From positions 124,001 to 188,000 of the forward strand of contig JAFEAQ010000019.1 in assembly GCA_018266295.1 (NCBI GenBank): a stretch of DNA of 64,000 nucleotides, in the 5' to 3' direction. Source of the DNA: Bdellovibrionales bacterium. Lineage in GTDB: Bacteria > Bdellovibrionota > Bdellovibrionia > Bdellovibrionales > Bdellovibrionaceae. This document shows positions 45,551 through 55,062 of this stretch, one piece after another (within the stretch, counting starts at the first letter, position 1; the number at the start of each line of letters is the position of its first letter). Position numbers and translations under genes: made by a program. A model generated the notes under the pieces. That model ran no database searches. It had not been told where the DNA came from and was given only the letters and a program-made list of their open reading frames with translations.

Positions 45551-47913
45551 GGAGAATCCTCCCAGAATCCGGTGATGTCAGACAAAATACTTTGTGAGAC
45601 GAGCTCCTGCGGGCTTTCATCAAACCAACCCTGCGGCATGCACTGGGCGTAGCTAGATTGTAAAAAGCGCGGATCCATCATCACGATCACACCACGGTCC
45701 TTCTCAGAGCGAATCACCCGGCCGGCAGACTGAATTGCTTTCGCCATGGCAGGGTAGACATACGTATAATCAAAGGCCTTGTGCTTACCATAGGCGGCTT
45801 CGTAATAGGATCTTATTTGTTCACGCTCAAAGTCAAAAGTCGGCAGTGCCGGGCCTATCACAAAGGCCCCAATCAGCATATCACCTGCATAATCAATACC
45901 TTCCGAGAAAATGCCCCCTTGAACTCCGAGGAGCAGAGTGGGCTTATCACCACTTTTGAGTTCGTCTAGATACCCTTTGACGAGGGATGGTTTCATTTCG
46001 CGGCCTTGCTGCAGAATCTGATACTCCGGCAAATTCAAGAGTGCGCGAGCCTTAAACAGGAAATCAAAGCTTGGAAAGAGTGCGATGTAGTTACCAGGCT
46101 TGAGGCGCACCACGCGCTGAATGACATCCGCAATACGAGGGGCGCTGGAGTCGCGGGCGCTCAGCTTGGTTGAGATCTGTGGAATGATGAGGAGCTTACG
46201 ATTCTCTGTCGGGAATGGTGAGGTGAACTCGACTGTCTTTGTATTAGGCAGAGTAAGGCCCATCAAAGTTTGATAGTAATCAAAAGGCTTCAGTGTGGCT
46301 GAGAAGGCGACGACGTTCTGAAATTCTTTATAAACCTTTTTCAGATGCTCAGAGGCATCACAGCAAGTCACTTTGAGCATCTCGCCGAGATAGTTGCGCT
46401 GATAAGTCTGAAAAAACGCCGGTCCGACAAATTCGAGTGCCGCCATAAAATCAGACCAAGTATTCGAAAGGCGAAGCACCGGATCCTGTGGCTGAATTTC
46501 CACGTCGGATTCAAGATAGCGTAAAGTAAAGTCACGGATTTTTTTCTCAAGCGCGGCGAACGGTTCCGGATCAATTTTGATCTTCCGTGGACCGCCTTCG
46601 CTATACCCTTTGATGAGCGCAATAGCCTCATCGAGGAGTTCTCCGCCCTGTTTGACAAAGCGAATATCAATCGCCGAGAAAGCTTTTTCAAAGGCTTGTA
46701 ATTGCTCGACGGTGATGGCGGGCGAGAAGTAGTCCTGGGCTCGCGATGGCAGGTTGTGGGCCTCGTCGATAACAAGATTGGCCTTTTCTGAGGGCTTCAT
46801 TAATGGTTCTGAAAGGCGACCAATGAGGCCACGGGGAGCAAAGACGTAATTGTAGTCGCCAATGACAACGTCCGCTCTTTCAATCGCTTCGACCGAAAGT
46901 TCAAATGGGCAGACTTGGTATTCTTCGCCAAGGCCTTTAAGTTTTTTTGCACTGAGACTGCGAATTTTTCCGAGTTTGTTGATGAGATCGTTTTCTTGCA
47001 GTTTTTTGTAATAGTCTTTGGCGAATTCGCAGTATTGCGGATTGCACATGACTTCGGCCTTTAGGCACATCTTGCTTTTGGCATTCAGAGTGAGCGCGCG
47101 CACCTTAGAGCCTTTTTCTTGCAAGAGCTCTAAAGCCTCTTCGGCCATTTGGTGCTGGGAATTTTTAGGTGTGACGTAAACGACTTTTTGGCCGCGGGCC
47201 AAAGCCTCTTTCAGCGAAGGATAAAGCACGCCCACAGTTTTGCCCAAACCTGTTGGGGCTTGGACGAGCAGAGGGTTTTTTTCTATTAAGTTTTCACTGA
47301 TGCAATCGACGAGTTCTTTTTGTCCTGGGCGCGGTGCTTCGAAAGGAAACTCGAGAGCTTCTGCACTTTTTTGGCGTTTTTTAAAAAGCTTCTCGCGGAT
47401 TTTGGTTTCTTCAACCAGTTCCGCCAAGCGAAGTGTCAGCCAGCTTTCATAGCCGGCGACATCAAGCTCTACGACAAGATCATGAGACTTGAAGTTGCGA
47501 GAAGAAACCAAATGCAGGCGCAACTCGGGAATCAACCCTGTTTGCTTGTATTGGATATAACCATAAGTACGAAGCTGCCACACATAAGGATGATTTGGAT
47601 CTTTTGCGAGCTTCTTATAGAGTTCGTCGATATCGAAAGTCGTTTTGATTTCTTCAATCGTTGTGCCGTCACTTTCGATGATCCCATCGGCGCGGCCGGA
47701 AACAACAAAAGTATATGGAGCACAATCAAATGCATGGCTTAAGCGTTTTTCCGCTGTATAGCCCTCGACTTCACGCATACGGCGAAGCTGAACTTGCTGG
47801 TGAATTTCTTGGCCGGAGAGCGGAGGGGCACCGTAGCCCGAGTGTACCTCGATGCTTCCTACCCGAGGGCAGGGGACAGAAAATTGTCGGGCGTCGATCT
47901 GGATTTTTCGCAC
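45547..47913 (-). CDS. XPD/DinG-family helicase with N-terminal Cas4/RecB-like nuclease domain
   Basis: A 788-aa superfamily-2 helicase. Residues ~15-150 show PD-(D/E)xK nuclease features: SGRADGII (Asp76), EEIK (Glu88, Lys90) and the QxxxY motif at 113-117. The helicase has Walker A APTGLGKT (219-226), an Fe-S cysteine set (Cys283, Cys290, Cys295, Cys335), DEAH at 383-386 and a C-terminal QSAGRVIRSEKDRG motif. The start is GTG 47913, with no clear Shine-Dalgarno. A 5'-3' helicase plus nuclease role in repair is inferred. The next gene overlaps by four bases. Confidence 0.85.
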   Translation of the reverse strand: MRKIQIDARQFSVPCPRVGSIEVHSGYGAPPLSGQEIHQQVQLRRMREVEGYTAEKRLSHAFDCAPYTFVVSGRADGIIESDGTTIEEIKTTFDIDELYKKLAKDPNHPYVWQLRTYGYIQYKQTGLIPELRLHLVSSRNFKSHDLVVELDVAGYESWLTLRLAELVEETKIREKLFKKRQKSAEALEFPFEAPRPGQKELVDCISENLIEKNPLLVQAPTGLGKTVGVLYPSLKEALARGQKVVYVTPKNSQHQMAEEALELLQEKGSKVRALTLNAKSKMCLKAEVMCNPQYCEFAKDYYKKLQENDLINKLGKIRSLSAKKLKGLGEEYQVCPFELSVEAIERADVVIGDYNYVFAPRGLIGRLSEPLMKPSEKANLVIDEAHNLPSRAQDYFSPAITVEQLQAFEKAFSAIDIRFVKQGGELLDEAIALIKGYSEGGPRKIKIDPEPFAALEKKIRDFTLRYLESDVEIQPQDPVLRLSNTWSDFMAALEFVGPAFFQTYQRNYLGEMLKVTCCDASEHLKKVYKEFQNVVAFSATLKPFDYYQTLMGLTLPNTKTVEFTSPFPTENRKLLIIPQISTKLSARDSSAPRIADVIQRVVRLKPGNYIALFPSFDFLFKARALLNLPEYQILQQGREMKPSLVKGYLDELKSGDKPTLLLGVQGGIFSEGIDYAGDMLIGAFVIGPALPTFDFEREQIRSYYEAAYGKHKAFDYTYVYPAMAKAIQSAGRVIRSEKDRGVIVMMDPRFLQSSYAQCMPQGWFDESPQELVSQSILSDITGFWEDSP

Positions 47914-48213
47914 GCAGCTATTAAATAGCCCGAGGACAACACGGTCAATCCCAACAATGCGCGATTGTGTCAGTCATTGCGGAAAAAGATCTTTTTACTG
48001 CGAAAAACGAAGTTGCTCGGCGATATCAGTAGACAACATTTTAATCACATACTAATAGCCAGATAGAATATTTGCTCTCTGCTCCGATCCTGGAATCCGC
48101 CGCAGAATTGCGTTTCGGAACGATTCTGTGTGCGAATCAGGACTATTCCTCGACTCGAATTTGCCTCCTTTTGCATCGACAATAAAACAGCAAAAACACA
48201 AGGAGGAACCATT
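47914..48213. other. Intergenic region (300 bases) between divergent helicase and lipoprotein genes
   Basis: It contains the palindrome GCTATT-A-AATAGC (47917-47929) four bases before the helicase GTG, a possible operator. TTGCCT with a TAAAAC 16 bases later (near 48163-48190) could be a promoter for the lipoprotein gene. No gene was recognised. Confidence 0.35.
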
Positions 48214-48972
48214 ATGAAGACAACTCTCTTCAATAAAACAGTAGCCGTTTTGGCTGTAGCAGCTCTCTCTCTGACAGCTTGTAAAACAAGTTCTGATGCT
48301 GCTGAATACATTAAACACATTAAGCTTTCGAAAGATGCTCAAACTTTTGAGTACTCCACGACTTTCAGTCAGAACGTGGAAGTAGATATGGAAGCTGAAT
48401 TCCCCATCGGCAAATACGGCACAGTGGCTTTTTATAAAGACGACGCAGGACTTTTCCACGTTGGTTTGAGAGCAAGTTTCAACCTCTTCGGTGACATCAA
48501 CTTGACTCCAGTTTCTAAATTGCCAACAGGCATGAGCTTCCCAGCGATCGTATCCGGTTCACTATACCAGTACGTTGTGAAGTCTATTCCCGGTCAATAC
48601 ACTGTGTATGCGTACTTCAGCAACTTGACGGGTTCAGATGCTAAGAAGTTGGCAGGTGTGGCGATTCAGTTCGAAAATATTAAAAACAACTTCCCACAAG
48701 TGACGATCACTCAAAGTTTCTTCACAAATGACAATAAGAAGTTCGCTTCTTTCACAGTTTTCGGCCCAGCGACTGTTGATGGCAAGCAAATCCCAGGCGG
48801 TATCTTCCTCGTGGGTGACATCAATCAGGCGATCGATTCCGGCAACTTCAACACCAATTCTACAACGATCGGTGGTAAAGATGCTGCGAACTACAAGACT
48901 GAAAAGCAAAAGCAACAGCTTATGCGTAAAGTTCAAAAAGCTTTCGAAGCTAACGGCGTAAAATTGCACTAG
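48214..48972 (+). CDS. Lipoprotein of unknown function
   Basis: A 252-aa predicted lipoprotein. Its signal peptide ends with lipobox SLTAC (Cys23). The mature part is beta-strand-rich with no recognised family. ATG 48214 is chosen because AGGAGG lies at 48201-48206 with seven bases of spacing; upstream codons have no ribosome-binding site. A terminator follows. Confidence 0.75.
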   Translation: MKTTLFNKTVAVLAVAALSLTACKTSSDAAEYIKHIKLSKDAQTFEYSTTFSQNVEVDMEAEFPIGKYGTVAFYKDDAGLFHVGLRASFNLFGDINLTPVSKLPTGMSFPAIVSGSLYQYVVKSIPGQYTVYAYFSNLTGSDAKKLAGVAIQFENIKNNFPQVTITQSFFTNDNKKFASFTVFGPATVDGKQIPGGIFLVGDINQAIDSGNFNTNSTTIGGKDAANYKTEKQKQQLMRKVQKAFEANGVKLH

Positions 48973-48999
48973 TCTGGGCAATTTTGTTAAAAGTCTATA

Positions 49000-49027
49000 A
49001 CCGGGCTCATTGAGGTCCGGTTTTTTT
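49000..49027 (+). terminator. Terminator after the lipoprotein gene
   Basis: ACCGG at 49000 pairs with CCGGT, with an inner CTC/GAG pairing, followed by a T-run of seven. It lies 27 bases past the lipoprotein stop. Confidence 0.8.
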
Positions 49028-49118
49028 ATGTCTAATTTCATCAAGTGACGAATTTGTCGGCTCTTTGTGGGGGGCCTGGTCAAAGCACCTCCATAAACTT
49101 TCACGATGGAGTGGAATC

Positions 49119-50552
49119 GTGAAGAACTATGATGCCGTTGTCGTGGGTTCGGGGCCAAATGGCCTTGCAGCAGCGATTACTTTAGCTCGCGCCGGCCTTG
49201 CCGTGAAAGTCTTTGAGAAGTCAGACTTCGCGGGGGGAGGACTGCACACTGCTGAACTGACACTTCCCGGTTTCTTGCACGATGTTTGTTCGGCGGTTCA
49301 TCCGTTAGCTGTGGTTTCGCCTTTTTTCAAGTCATTGCCACTTGCCAAGTATGGTCTTCGCTGGGTGCATTCTCCTTTAGTTCTAGCGCATCCGCTTTTG
49401 GATGATGAGGCTATTCAAGTGGAAGTCTCTCCGGAAGATACAGCTCAGAATCTCGGAGACGATGCAGGAACATATCTTCGCTTTATTGAATCGATGACTA
49501 AGTATAGTGATGAGATTTTTGCCGACATCTTTCGGCCGGCATTGCATTGGCCCCGATTTCCCGCGGTGTGGGCCCGTTTTGGGATGAGTGCACTGATGCC
49601 GGCAAAAACCTTCTCGCGACTGCGCTTTCGTGGGTCTCGAGCGCGGGCTTTGTTTGCAGGGATTGCGGCCCATTCGAATATTCCACTGGATCGCTACGGC
49701 ACGACGGCGGTGGGGCTGATGTTAAATATGTCGGCGCATATGCAAGGCTGGCCTATTCCAGCCGGCGGTGCGCGCGAGATTGCTAGAGCAATGGTTGCAT
49801 ACTTTCAAGCACTCGGTGGAGAGGTGGAACTCGGGTATCATGTCTCGGGACCGGCTTCGTTGCCGGCGAGCCGCTATGTGTTTTTGGATTTAACACCGAG
49901 ACAGATTCTACACTTCTTCGGTCAAGAGCTCCATCCAAGAGAGCGGAGAAATTTCTCTCATTTTCGTTATGGACCTGGAGTTTTTAAAGTGGACTGGGCT
50001 CTTTCACAGCCGATTCCCTGGAAGGACCTTGCTTGTTTTGATGCAGCAACGGTGCATCTAGGAAATCACGCAAAAGATATATTTCACTCTGAAGAAGGGC
50101 CTGCACGCGGTGAAATTAAGCCGCAACCATTTGTTTTGCTGAGCCAGCCAAGCTTGTTTGATAAATCACGCGCGCCAGAGGACAAACACGTCGCCTGGGC
50201 TTACTGCCATGTTCCGCAGGGCTCGCAGATCGACGCCACCGCGATCATTGAGAATCAAATCGAAAGATTTGCGCCGGGATTTAAGAAGGCGATTCTTGCG
50301 AGAAGCGTTTTGAATGCGTCAGCTCTTGAGAAGATGAATCCGAATCTTATCGGTGGAGATATTTCGGGCGGGGACATGAGTCTGAAGCAGCTGTTGTTCC
50401 GACCGGGATTTAAACTCAATCCTTATCGTCTGGATGTTGAAAAATATTATATTTGTTCGTCATCAACTCCGCCGGGACCGGGAGTCCATGGCATGTGTGG
50501 ATTCAATGCGGCTCAAGGCGCGCTCGGTGGCCGGAGTCTGCAGTCTTACTGA
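49119..50552 (+). CDS. FAD-dependent NAD(P)/FAD oxidoreductase, phytoene-dehydrogenase-like
   Basis: A 477-aa flavoprotein with the N-terminal dinucleotide motif VVVGSGPNGLAAAITLARAG and a C-terminal GVHGMCGFNAAQGAL segment of the COG1233 (phytoene dehydrogenase / PYROXD2-like) family. The substrate is unknown; carotenoid genes are not in the neighbourhood. The GTG at 49119 has GGAG seven bases upstream and begins at NYDAVVVG, the usual start for this fold; the longer frame upstream is not family-like. Confidence 0.75.
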   Translation: MKNYDAVVVGSGPNGLAAAITLARAGLAVKVFEKSDFAGGGLHTAELTLPGFLHDVCSAVHPLAVVSPFFKSLPLAKYGLRWVHSPLVLAHPLLDDEAIQVEVSPEDTAQNLGDDAGTYLRFIESMTKYSDEIFADIFRPALHWPRFPAVWARFGMSALMPAKTFSRLRFRGSRARALFAGIAAHSNIPLDRYGTTAVGLMLNMSAHMQGWPIPAGGAREIARAMVAYFQALGGEVELGYHVSGPASLPASRYVFLDLTPRQILHFFGQELHPRERRNFSHFRYGPGVFKVDWALSQPIPWKDLACFDAATVHLGNHAKDIFHSEEGPARGEIKPQPFVLLSQPSLFDKSRAPEDKHVAWAYCHVPQGSQIDATAIIENQIERFAPGFKKAILARSVLNASALEKMNPNLIGGDISGGDMSLKQLLFRPGFKLNPYRLDVEKYYICSSSTPPGPGVHGMCGFNAAQGALGGRSLQSY

Positions 50553-50786
50553 AATCTGATTCGTTTATTTGTTTGGACTGCGGATGTCACGATACATTCC
50601 TTGCTCTAAGTCTAGCCGATGTATAATATAGATGGGTTGCTCACTGATTCTTTTTTGTGAGTAGTAATGGTCAAGTCTGACAAGCCTCTTAGATCCTCAG
50701 CCTGTAAAAATCGGATTTGGTGTTTATAAACTTCGCACGACGTGTTTATGGACGAGCCGAGCGTGCCTTTTTTCAAAGGAAGAAAA

Positions 50787-51494
50787 ATGACCATGCGTAG
50801 TTACAAAACAACCAAAGGAACCGAACTGCCTCTATTGAACCTTCGTGGGAAGGAATATTTGGAGGTGAAATATCGTCTCGTGTGGTTCCGCGAAGATCAT
50901 CCGGATTGGTCGATCGAGACGGAGCTTGTATCTGTCACTGATGTTTCAGCTTACGCGAAAGCAACAGTGCGTGATGATAAAGGAAGAATTATTGCCACTT
51001 CCCACAAGTACGAGAGTATTCAGGGATTTCCCGACTTCATCGAGAAAGCGGAGACCGGCGCCATTGGCCGTGCTTTGGCGTTAATTGGTTACGGAACACA
51101 GTTCTGTGCCGATGAACTAGATGAAGGCAAGCGCATCGTAGATTCGCCGGCGACTCCGGCTCGTGTTCAGCGTGCGAATAACTTTCCGAATGACAGGATT
51201 GCAAGAGCTCCGAAGCTTGAAGCAGGTCCTGACGGCGAAGCAGAATCTGCACCTGAAACAGAAGAGCAGAGCGCCAGCACAGGCTCCACAGAGCCCGGTG
51301 ATTACATGATCGCTTTTGGTAGGAAGTATAAAGGCAAAAAGCTGAAAGAAATTCCTAAAGGGGAGCTTGAAAGCTACATTCAATGGCTTGAGTCGAGTGC
51401 CGACAAGCAAGGTGCTCCGGTTTCACGCCAAGTGCAGTTTTTGAAACAAGCCTATAACCGGTTCTACAATGCGGAAGGTGCTTCACAGCACTAA
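50787..51494 (+). CDS. Rad52-superfamily-like ssDNA annealing protein with ExoX-type C-terminal motif
   Basis: A 235-aa protein. Residues ~12-120 look like the Sak/DdrA-type Rad52 superfamily: EYLEVKYRLVWFREDHPDWSI, then the hallmark FIEKAETGAIGRALALIGYGTQ. A low-complexity acidic linker (~121-185) is followed by FGRKYKGKKLKEIPKGEL..YIQWL, similar to the small C-terminal domain of ExoX-like nucleases. AAAGGA precedes ATG 50787 by six bases. It is 12 bases upstream of recD2, so an annealing protein and a helicase are co-expressed. Such proteins pair complementary single strands in repair; activity here is inferred. Confidence 0.65.
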   Translation: MTMRSYKTTKGTELPLLNLRGKEYLEVKYRLVWFREDHPDWSIETELVSVTDVSAYAKATVRDDKGRIIATSHKYESIQGFPDFIEKAETGAIGRALALIGYGTQFCADELDEGKRIVDSPATPARVQRANNFPNDRIARAPKLEAGPDGEAESAPETEEQSASTGSTEPGDYMIAFGRKYKGKKLKEIPKGELESYIQWLESSADKQGAPVSRQVQFLKQAYNRFYNAEGASQH

Positions 51495-51506
51495 TAAGGC
51501 ACAAAG

Positions 51507-53759
51507 ATGAGCCAGCTATCCTTTGAAGCGCCCGATACTCAGAATCCGGCCGGTTCCCCTCTTGCGGGGGAGCGGCCTTCTTTTGTCACGAATCTACAGC
51601 AAGGTTTGATTTGTGGTCACATCGAGAAAATAGTTTTTCAAAATCCCGTGACCGGGCAGTGTTTGTTAGATGTTAAACCCGAGGGGCCGGTGAAAGGTCA
51701 CTTCATGGTGGCGGGATATGCGGCCTCGGCTTTTCCAGGTCAAAGTGTCATTGTGAAAATCGCGCGCGAAGTTCAAGAGGGCGAGGTGAAAACTCTCCCG
51801 GCTGTTTCGCTGGAGATCGGGCCGCCGCTTATCGAGCGAACGATGCGGAAATTTCTGAAATCTCCGGCGATGGGGGAACTCAGCAAGAGTATCGCAAAGG
51901 CTCTTGTCGATAAGTTTCCACAGAATTTATTTGCCATTATGGATCTAGATCCAAAACGCCTCGGTGAGGCCGAGGGTGTCGGCGGAAAACGCCGTCAGCA
52001 AATAATTGAAGCTTGGGAAAAATTTAAATCTTTGGACAAGTTTAAAAAGTTTCTTTTTGCAGAGCACTTGCCGCTGGAATGGGCCGAGCTGCTATGGCCT
52101 CTCTTTGGGGCTGAGGCGCAGGAAAATTTTGTTAGAAACCCTTATGCTTTGGCTCGCGAACGAGGACTCAGTTTTGATCTCGTAGATGCCTATGCTCTTC
52201 GCCGCGGATTTTCGATTGAATCCGAAGAACGTCTGCGCTGCGCCTTAGGGGATATGTTACAAGAATATTACAAGCATGGCCACTGCGCCTATCCTGAAAC
52301 GAAACTTTTAGAGGAAGCTGTTTTAAAATTGAATTGTCCTCGTGAAGCTTTAGAGAGTGCTCTTGAGATAGAGCTCATCGAAAAGAAATTTGTAGAAGAT
52401 ACCATTGGCCGAGTTCCGTGTATCTATCTGCATGATGTCTGGAGACTGGAACAAGAAGTCGCCCAGATGTTGAAGGCCTTTCAATACAAAGACACTCCCT
52501 GGGGCTGGCTTAATCTTGAAAAAGTTTTGACCTGGTCTCAGAACATTTTGAATTTACAGTTGGCGCCATTACAAAAAGAGGCCATTGAGACCGCGCTGTC
52601 TTCGCCGTTGACGGTGATTACCGGTGGGCCAGGAACGGGAAAAACCACCCTGGTGCGGGCGTTAACAACGATTCTGCAAACCCAGTTTTTAAAGTTTGCG
52701 CTTTGTACGCCGACGGGAAGAGCCGCAAAAAGACTTGAAGAAACCACCGGGCAGCCGGCGCAGACGATTCATCGTCTGCTCAAACTTAACGGTCTGACGG
52801 GAGAGTTCGCCTACAATCGGGAAAACCCTTTGGATGTGGATCTTGTTCTGGTCGACGAGATTTCAATGGTGGATATCGCACTAATGCATCATCTGCTGGA
52901 AGCTCTTCCTGATCACTGCGCTTTGATTTTAGTTGGCGATGCGGACCAGATTCCGCCCGTCGGCGCAGGAAATATTCTTCAGAGTATGATCGACTCCGAG
53001 AAATTTACGGTTGTTCGCCTGAAAGAGATTTTCAGACAGAGCGAGAAGAGTCTTATTAAAATCAATGCCCAAAGAATCAATATAGGTGAGATGCCTCTCA
53101 AAGGGGACGGCCTCGATTCCGATTTCAATTACCTTCCGGTTCATGGCAGCGAGGAAGCAAAGCGCATGGTTTTTGACCTCGCGACGCGTGTGATTCCGAC
53201 AGAATATGGCATTACCGACATGAAGCAGGTGCAGATTCTAGTGCCTCTGAATACGGGAGCTCTGGGAACGCAGAAGCTTAATCAAGAGTTGCAGAAACTC
53301 TACACTGATGCGGACAAAGCTTCGGGCAGTATTCTGGGGTTTGAGCAAAACTTCGCTGTGGGTGACAAAGTGATGGTCATCAAGAATGACTATAAAAAGA
53401 ATCTCTTTAATGGCGATATTGGTTTTATTCGAACGATCCATCATCTCGAGCAGTATCTAGATATAGAGTTCGATGACCGACGCATTCGTTTTGATTTTGA
53501 AGAACTGGATCGCCTGACCTTAGCGTATGCAATATCCATTCATAAGTCCCAGGGATCGGAGTATCGTGCGGTGATTGTGGTTATAACCTCGGAGCATTTG
53601 CCTTTGGCGCAGCGGCACCTGATTTATACCGCGGTGACTCGTGGGAAAGAGCTGGTGTTTTTGGTGGCTGAGCCTCAAGCTCTGCAGACCGCGATTGCTT
53701 CAGATGAAAATAATCGCCGTTGGGAAAAGCTGACAGAGCTTTTTTCTTTACTGAAATGA
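51507..53759 (+). CDS. recD2: RecD2-type DNA helicase
   Basis: A 750-aa superfamily-1B 5'-3' helicase. It has an N-terminal OB-like/RecD2 N-domain, a helix-hairpin-helix region (around residues 150-170, EGVGGKRRQQII), the Walker A GGPGTGKTT (373-381) and Walker B VLVDEISMVD. A QIPPVGAG motif and the C-terminal AYAISIHKSQGSEY and YTAVTRGK motifs complete the helicase core. No RecB or RecC is nearby, so it is the stand-alone RecD2 type. It follows the annealing protein by 12 bases and overlaps the convergent LysR gene by 12 bases. Confidence 0.9.
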   Translation: MSQLSFEAPDTQNPAGSPLAGERPSFVTNLQQGLICGHIEKIVFQNPVTGQCLLDVKPEGPVKGHFMVAGYAASAFPGQSVIVKIAREVQEGEVKTLPAVSLEIGPPLIERTMRKFLKSPAMGELSKSIAKALVDKFPQNLFAIMDLDPKRLGEAEGVGGKRRQQIIEAWEKFKSLDKFKKFLFAEHLPLEWAELLWPLFGAEAQENFVRNPYALARERGLSFDLVDAYALRRGFSIESEERLRCALGDMLQEYYKHGHCAYPETKLLEEAVLKLNCPREALESALEIELIEKKFVEDTIGRVPCIYLHDVWRLEQEVAQMLKAFQYKDTPWGWLNLEKVLTWSQNILNLQLAPLQKEAIETALSSPLTVITGGPGTGKTTLVRALTTILQTQFLKFALCTPTGRAAKRLEETTGQPAQTIHRLLKLNGLTGEFAYNRENPLDVDLVLVDEISMVDIALMHHLLEALPDHCALILVGDADQIPPVGAGNILQSMIDSEKFTVVRLKEIFRQSEKSLIKINAQRINIGEMPLKGDGLDSDFNYLPVHGSEEAKRMVFDLATRVIPTEYGITDMKQVQILVPLNTGALGTQKLNQELQKLYTDADKASGSILGFEQNFAVGDKVMVIKNDYKKNLFNGDIGFIRTIHHLEQYLDIEFDDRRIRFDFEELDRLTLAYAISIHKSQGSEYRAVIVVITSEHLPLAQRHLIYTAVTRGKELVFLVAEPQALQTAIASDENNRRWEKLTELFSLLK

Positions 53760-54617
53760 GTTAGTGGATAGTTCTTTGATGAAAATCTGAGCTACGTTTG
53801 AAAGCTGGTGACTTCCTTGATGGACTTGGCAGAGGCGATAATCGACCTTTTGGGCCCAGGCATTCATAGAGGCAATGATTTTGGTACCGGCTTGGCGGCT
53901 CGCGATGAAGTCGGGCAGAAAAGCAATGCCATGACCCAGGCGGGCCATTTCTGCGATCACCTCCCAGTTTTCAATCTCCATGCGAATAGCGGCCTCTTTG
54001 CCGCTGTGCTTGCGATAAGCTTTTTGCAAATCGAAAACTCCGGGGCTTTCGCGGGTGACTAAAAAGCCTTCCTCGGATTTTACCGAGAGATCCTCAGCGA
54101 TTAAGCAGCGAAAGTTGCCTCGGTGAAGGATTTTCTTCTCAAGCGCAAGGGGGCTCCCGTCATCAAAAAGAATACCGACCTCGCATTCACCGGCTTTCAC
54201 TTTAGTGACAATTTCCTGCGTGTTGCCGATCTGAACACTGGGCAGAACCTTTGGATACTTATCCGTGAGCTTACGAAGCAGGGCCGGAAGAAGATAGAAA
54301 GCCACACTGGAAGACGTCGCAATCGTTAGCGGGCCTGTGGGCTCGCTTTGCAATCCGCGAAGATCATTCTTGAGATTCTCGAGAAAGCTCTCAAGATCTG
54401 CCGCCTTCTTCACCAGGAGCTTGCCCTCTTCCGTGAGTTTGAAGCGGTTCCTGGTGTGAATCATCAGCTCACATTGTAAAACTTCCTCAAGCTTGCGGAT
54501 CGCCTGGCTGATCGCCGGCTGACTGACGCCGAGCTTTTTGGCGGCAGCCGCAATGCCACCGAGCTCGGCGGCTGTTTTAAAGTACTTGAGATGATAGATA
54601 TTCGGTTCGTTTGCCAT
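53748..54617 (-). CDS. LysR family transcription regulator
   Basis: A 289-aa protein with an N-terminal winged helix-turn-helix (residues ~8-66: AAAKKLGVSQPAISQAIRKLEEVLQ) and a C-terminal substrate-binding domain starting with GPLTIATSSSVAFYLLPALL. The start is ATG 54617, reading MANEPNIYHLKYFKTAAE. LysR proteins usually regulate a divergent gene; here the divergent neighbour is a small secreted protein at 54713. The 3' end overlaps the recD2 3' end by 12 bases. The effector is unknown. Confidence 0.85.
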   Translation of the reverse strand: MANEPNIYHLKYFKTAAELGGIAAAAKKLGVSQPAISQAIRKLEEVLQCELMIHTRNRFKLTEEGKLLVKKAADLESFLENLKNDLRGLQSEPTGPLTIATSSSVAFYLLPALLRKLTDKYPKVLPSVQIGNTQEIVTKVKAGECEVGILFDDGSPLALEKKILHRGNFRCLIAEDLSVKSEEGFLVTRESPGVFDLQKAYRKHSGKEAAIRMEIENWEVIAEMARLGHGIAFLPDFIASRQAGTKIIASMNAWAQKVDYRLCQVHQGSHQLSNVAQIFIKELSTNSFQ

Positions 54618-54712
54618 AATAATAAAAAATTATAATTAAAATATATATAATCCATTTTTAATATTATGACAAGCTGTGTATAAGAGGTCCCATCAAAAAA
54701 GTGAGGATTCAA

Positions 54713-55039
54713 ATGAAATTTTTTCTTCCATTCGTTGTCTTCTTCGGGGTTGTTCCAGCATTTGCTACACAAAAAAAATGCGATGTCGTTTTAACCACGC
54801 TTTCTGGAGAAACTCGTTCTACGGAAATTCTAACTCCGCGAGTGATCGAAGGTGCTGATATCGCTTCATATGTAATGGACAAGAATTTTGGTGATTTCAA
54901 AGTTTTTGTGAGCGAAGTGGATGGGAACTATTATGCGGGTATTCATGCAGGTGCTAACTATTCAACTGCTGAAGGCGTAGAATCAGTAACATTGACATCG
55001 TCCTATCGCAAACGTGGGATCAGTCTTAACTGCTATTAA
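54713..55039 (+). CDS. Small secreted protein
   Basis: A 108-aa protein with signal peptide MKFFLPFVVFFGVVPAFA and a small mature domain with two cysteines (near its start and at the penultimate position) that could form a disulfide. No family recognised. GAGGA lies about seven bases before ATG 54713. It is divergent from the LysR gene. Confidence 0.65.
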   Translation: MKFFLPFVVFFGVVPAFATQKKCDVVLTTLSGETRSTEILTPRVIEGADIASYVMDKNFGDFKVFVSEVDGNYYAGIHAGANYSTAEGVESVTLTSSYRKRGISLNCY

Positions 55040-55062
55040 TTTATCAACCGGCAGACAGATTC

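Noticed and set aside
50787-51494. Annealing protein considered as a prophage remnant
   Set aside because: No structural, integrase or lysis genes surround it, and it is in an operon with a chromosomal recD2.
44009-53759. Helicase/nuclease genes considered as a phage-defence island or CRISPR-associated (because of the Cas4-like domain)
   Set aside because: No repeats, cas genes, integrase or restriction genes are nearby; the domains fit general DNA repair, and the intervening genes are ordinary lipoprotein and flavoprotein genes.
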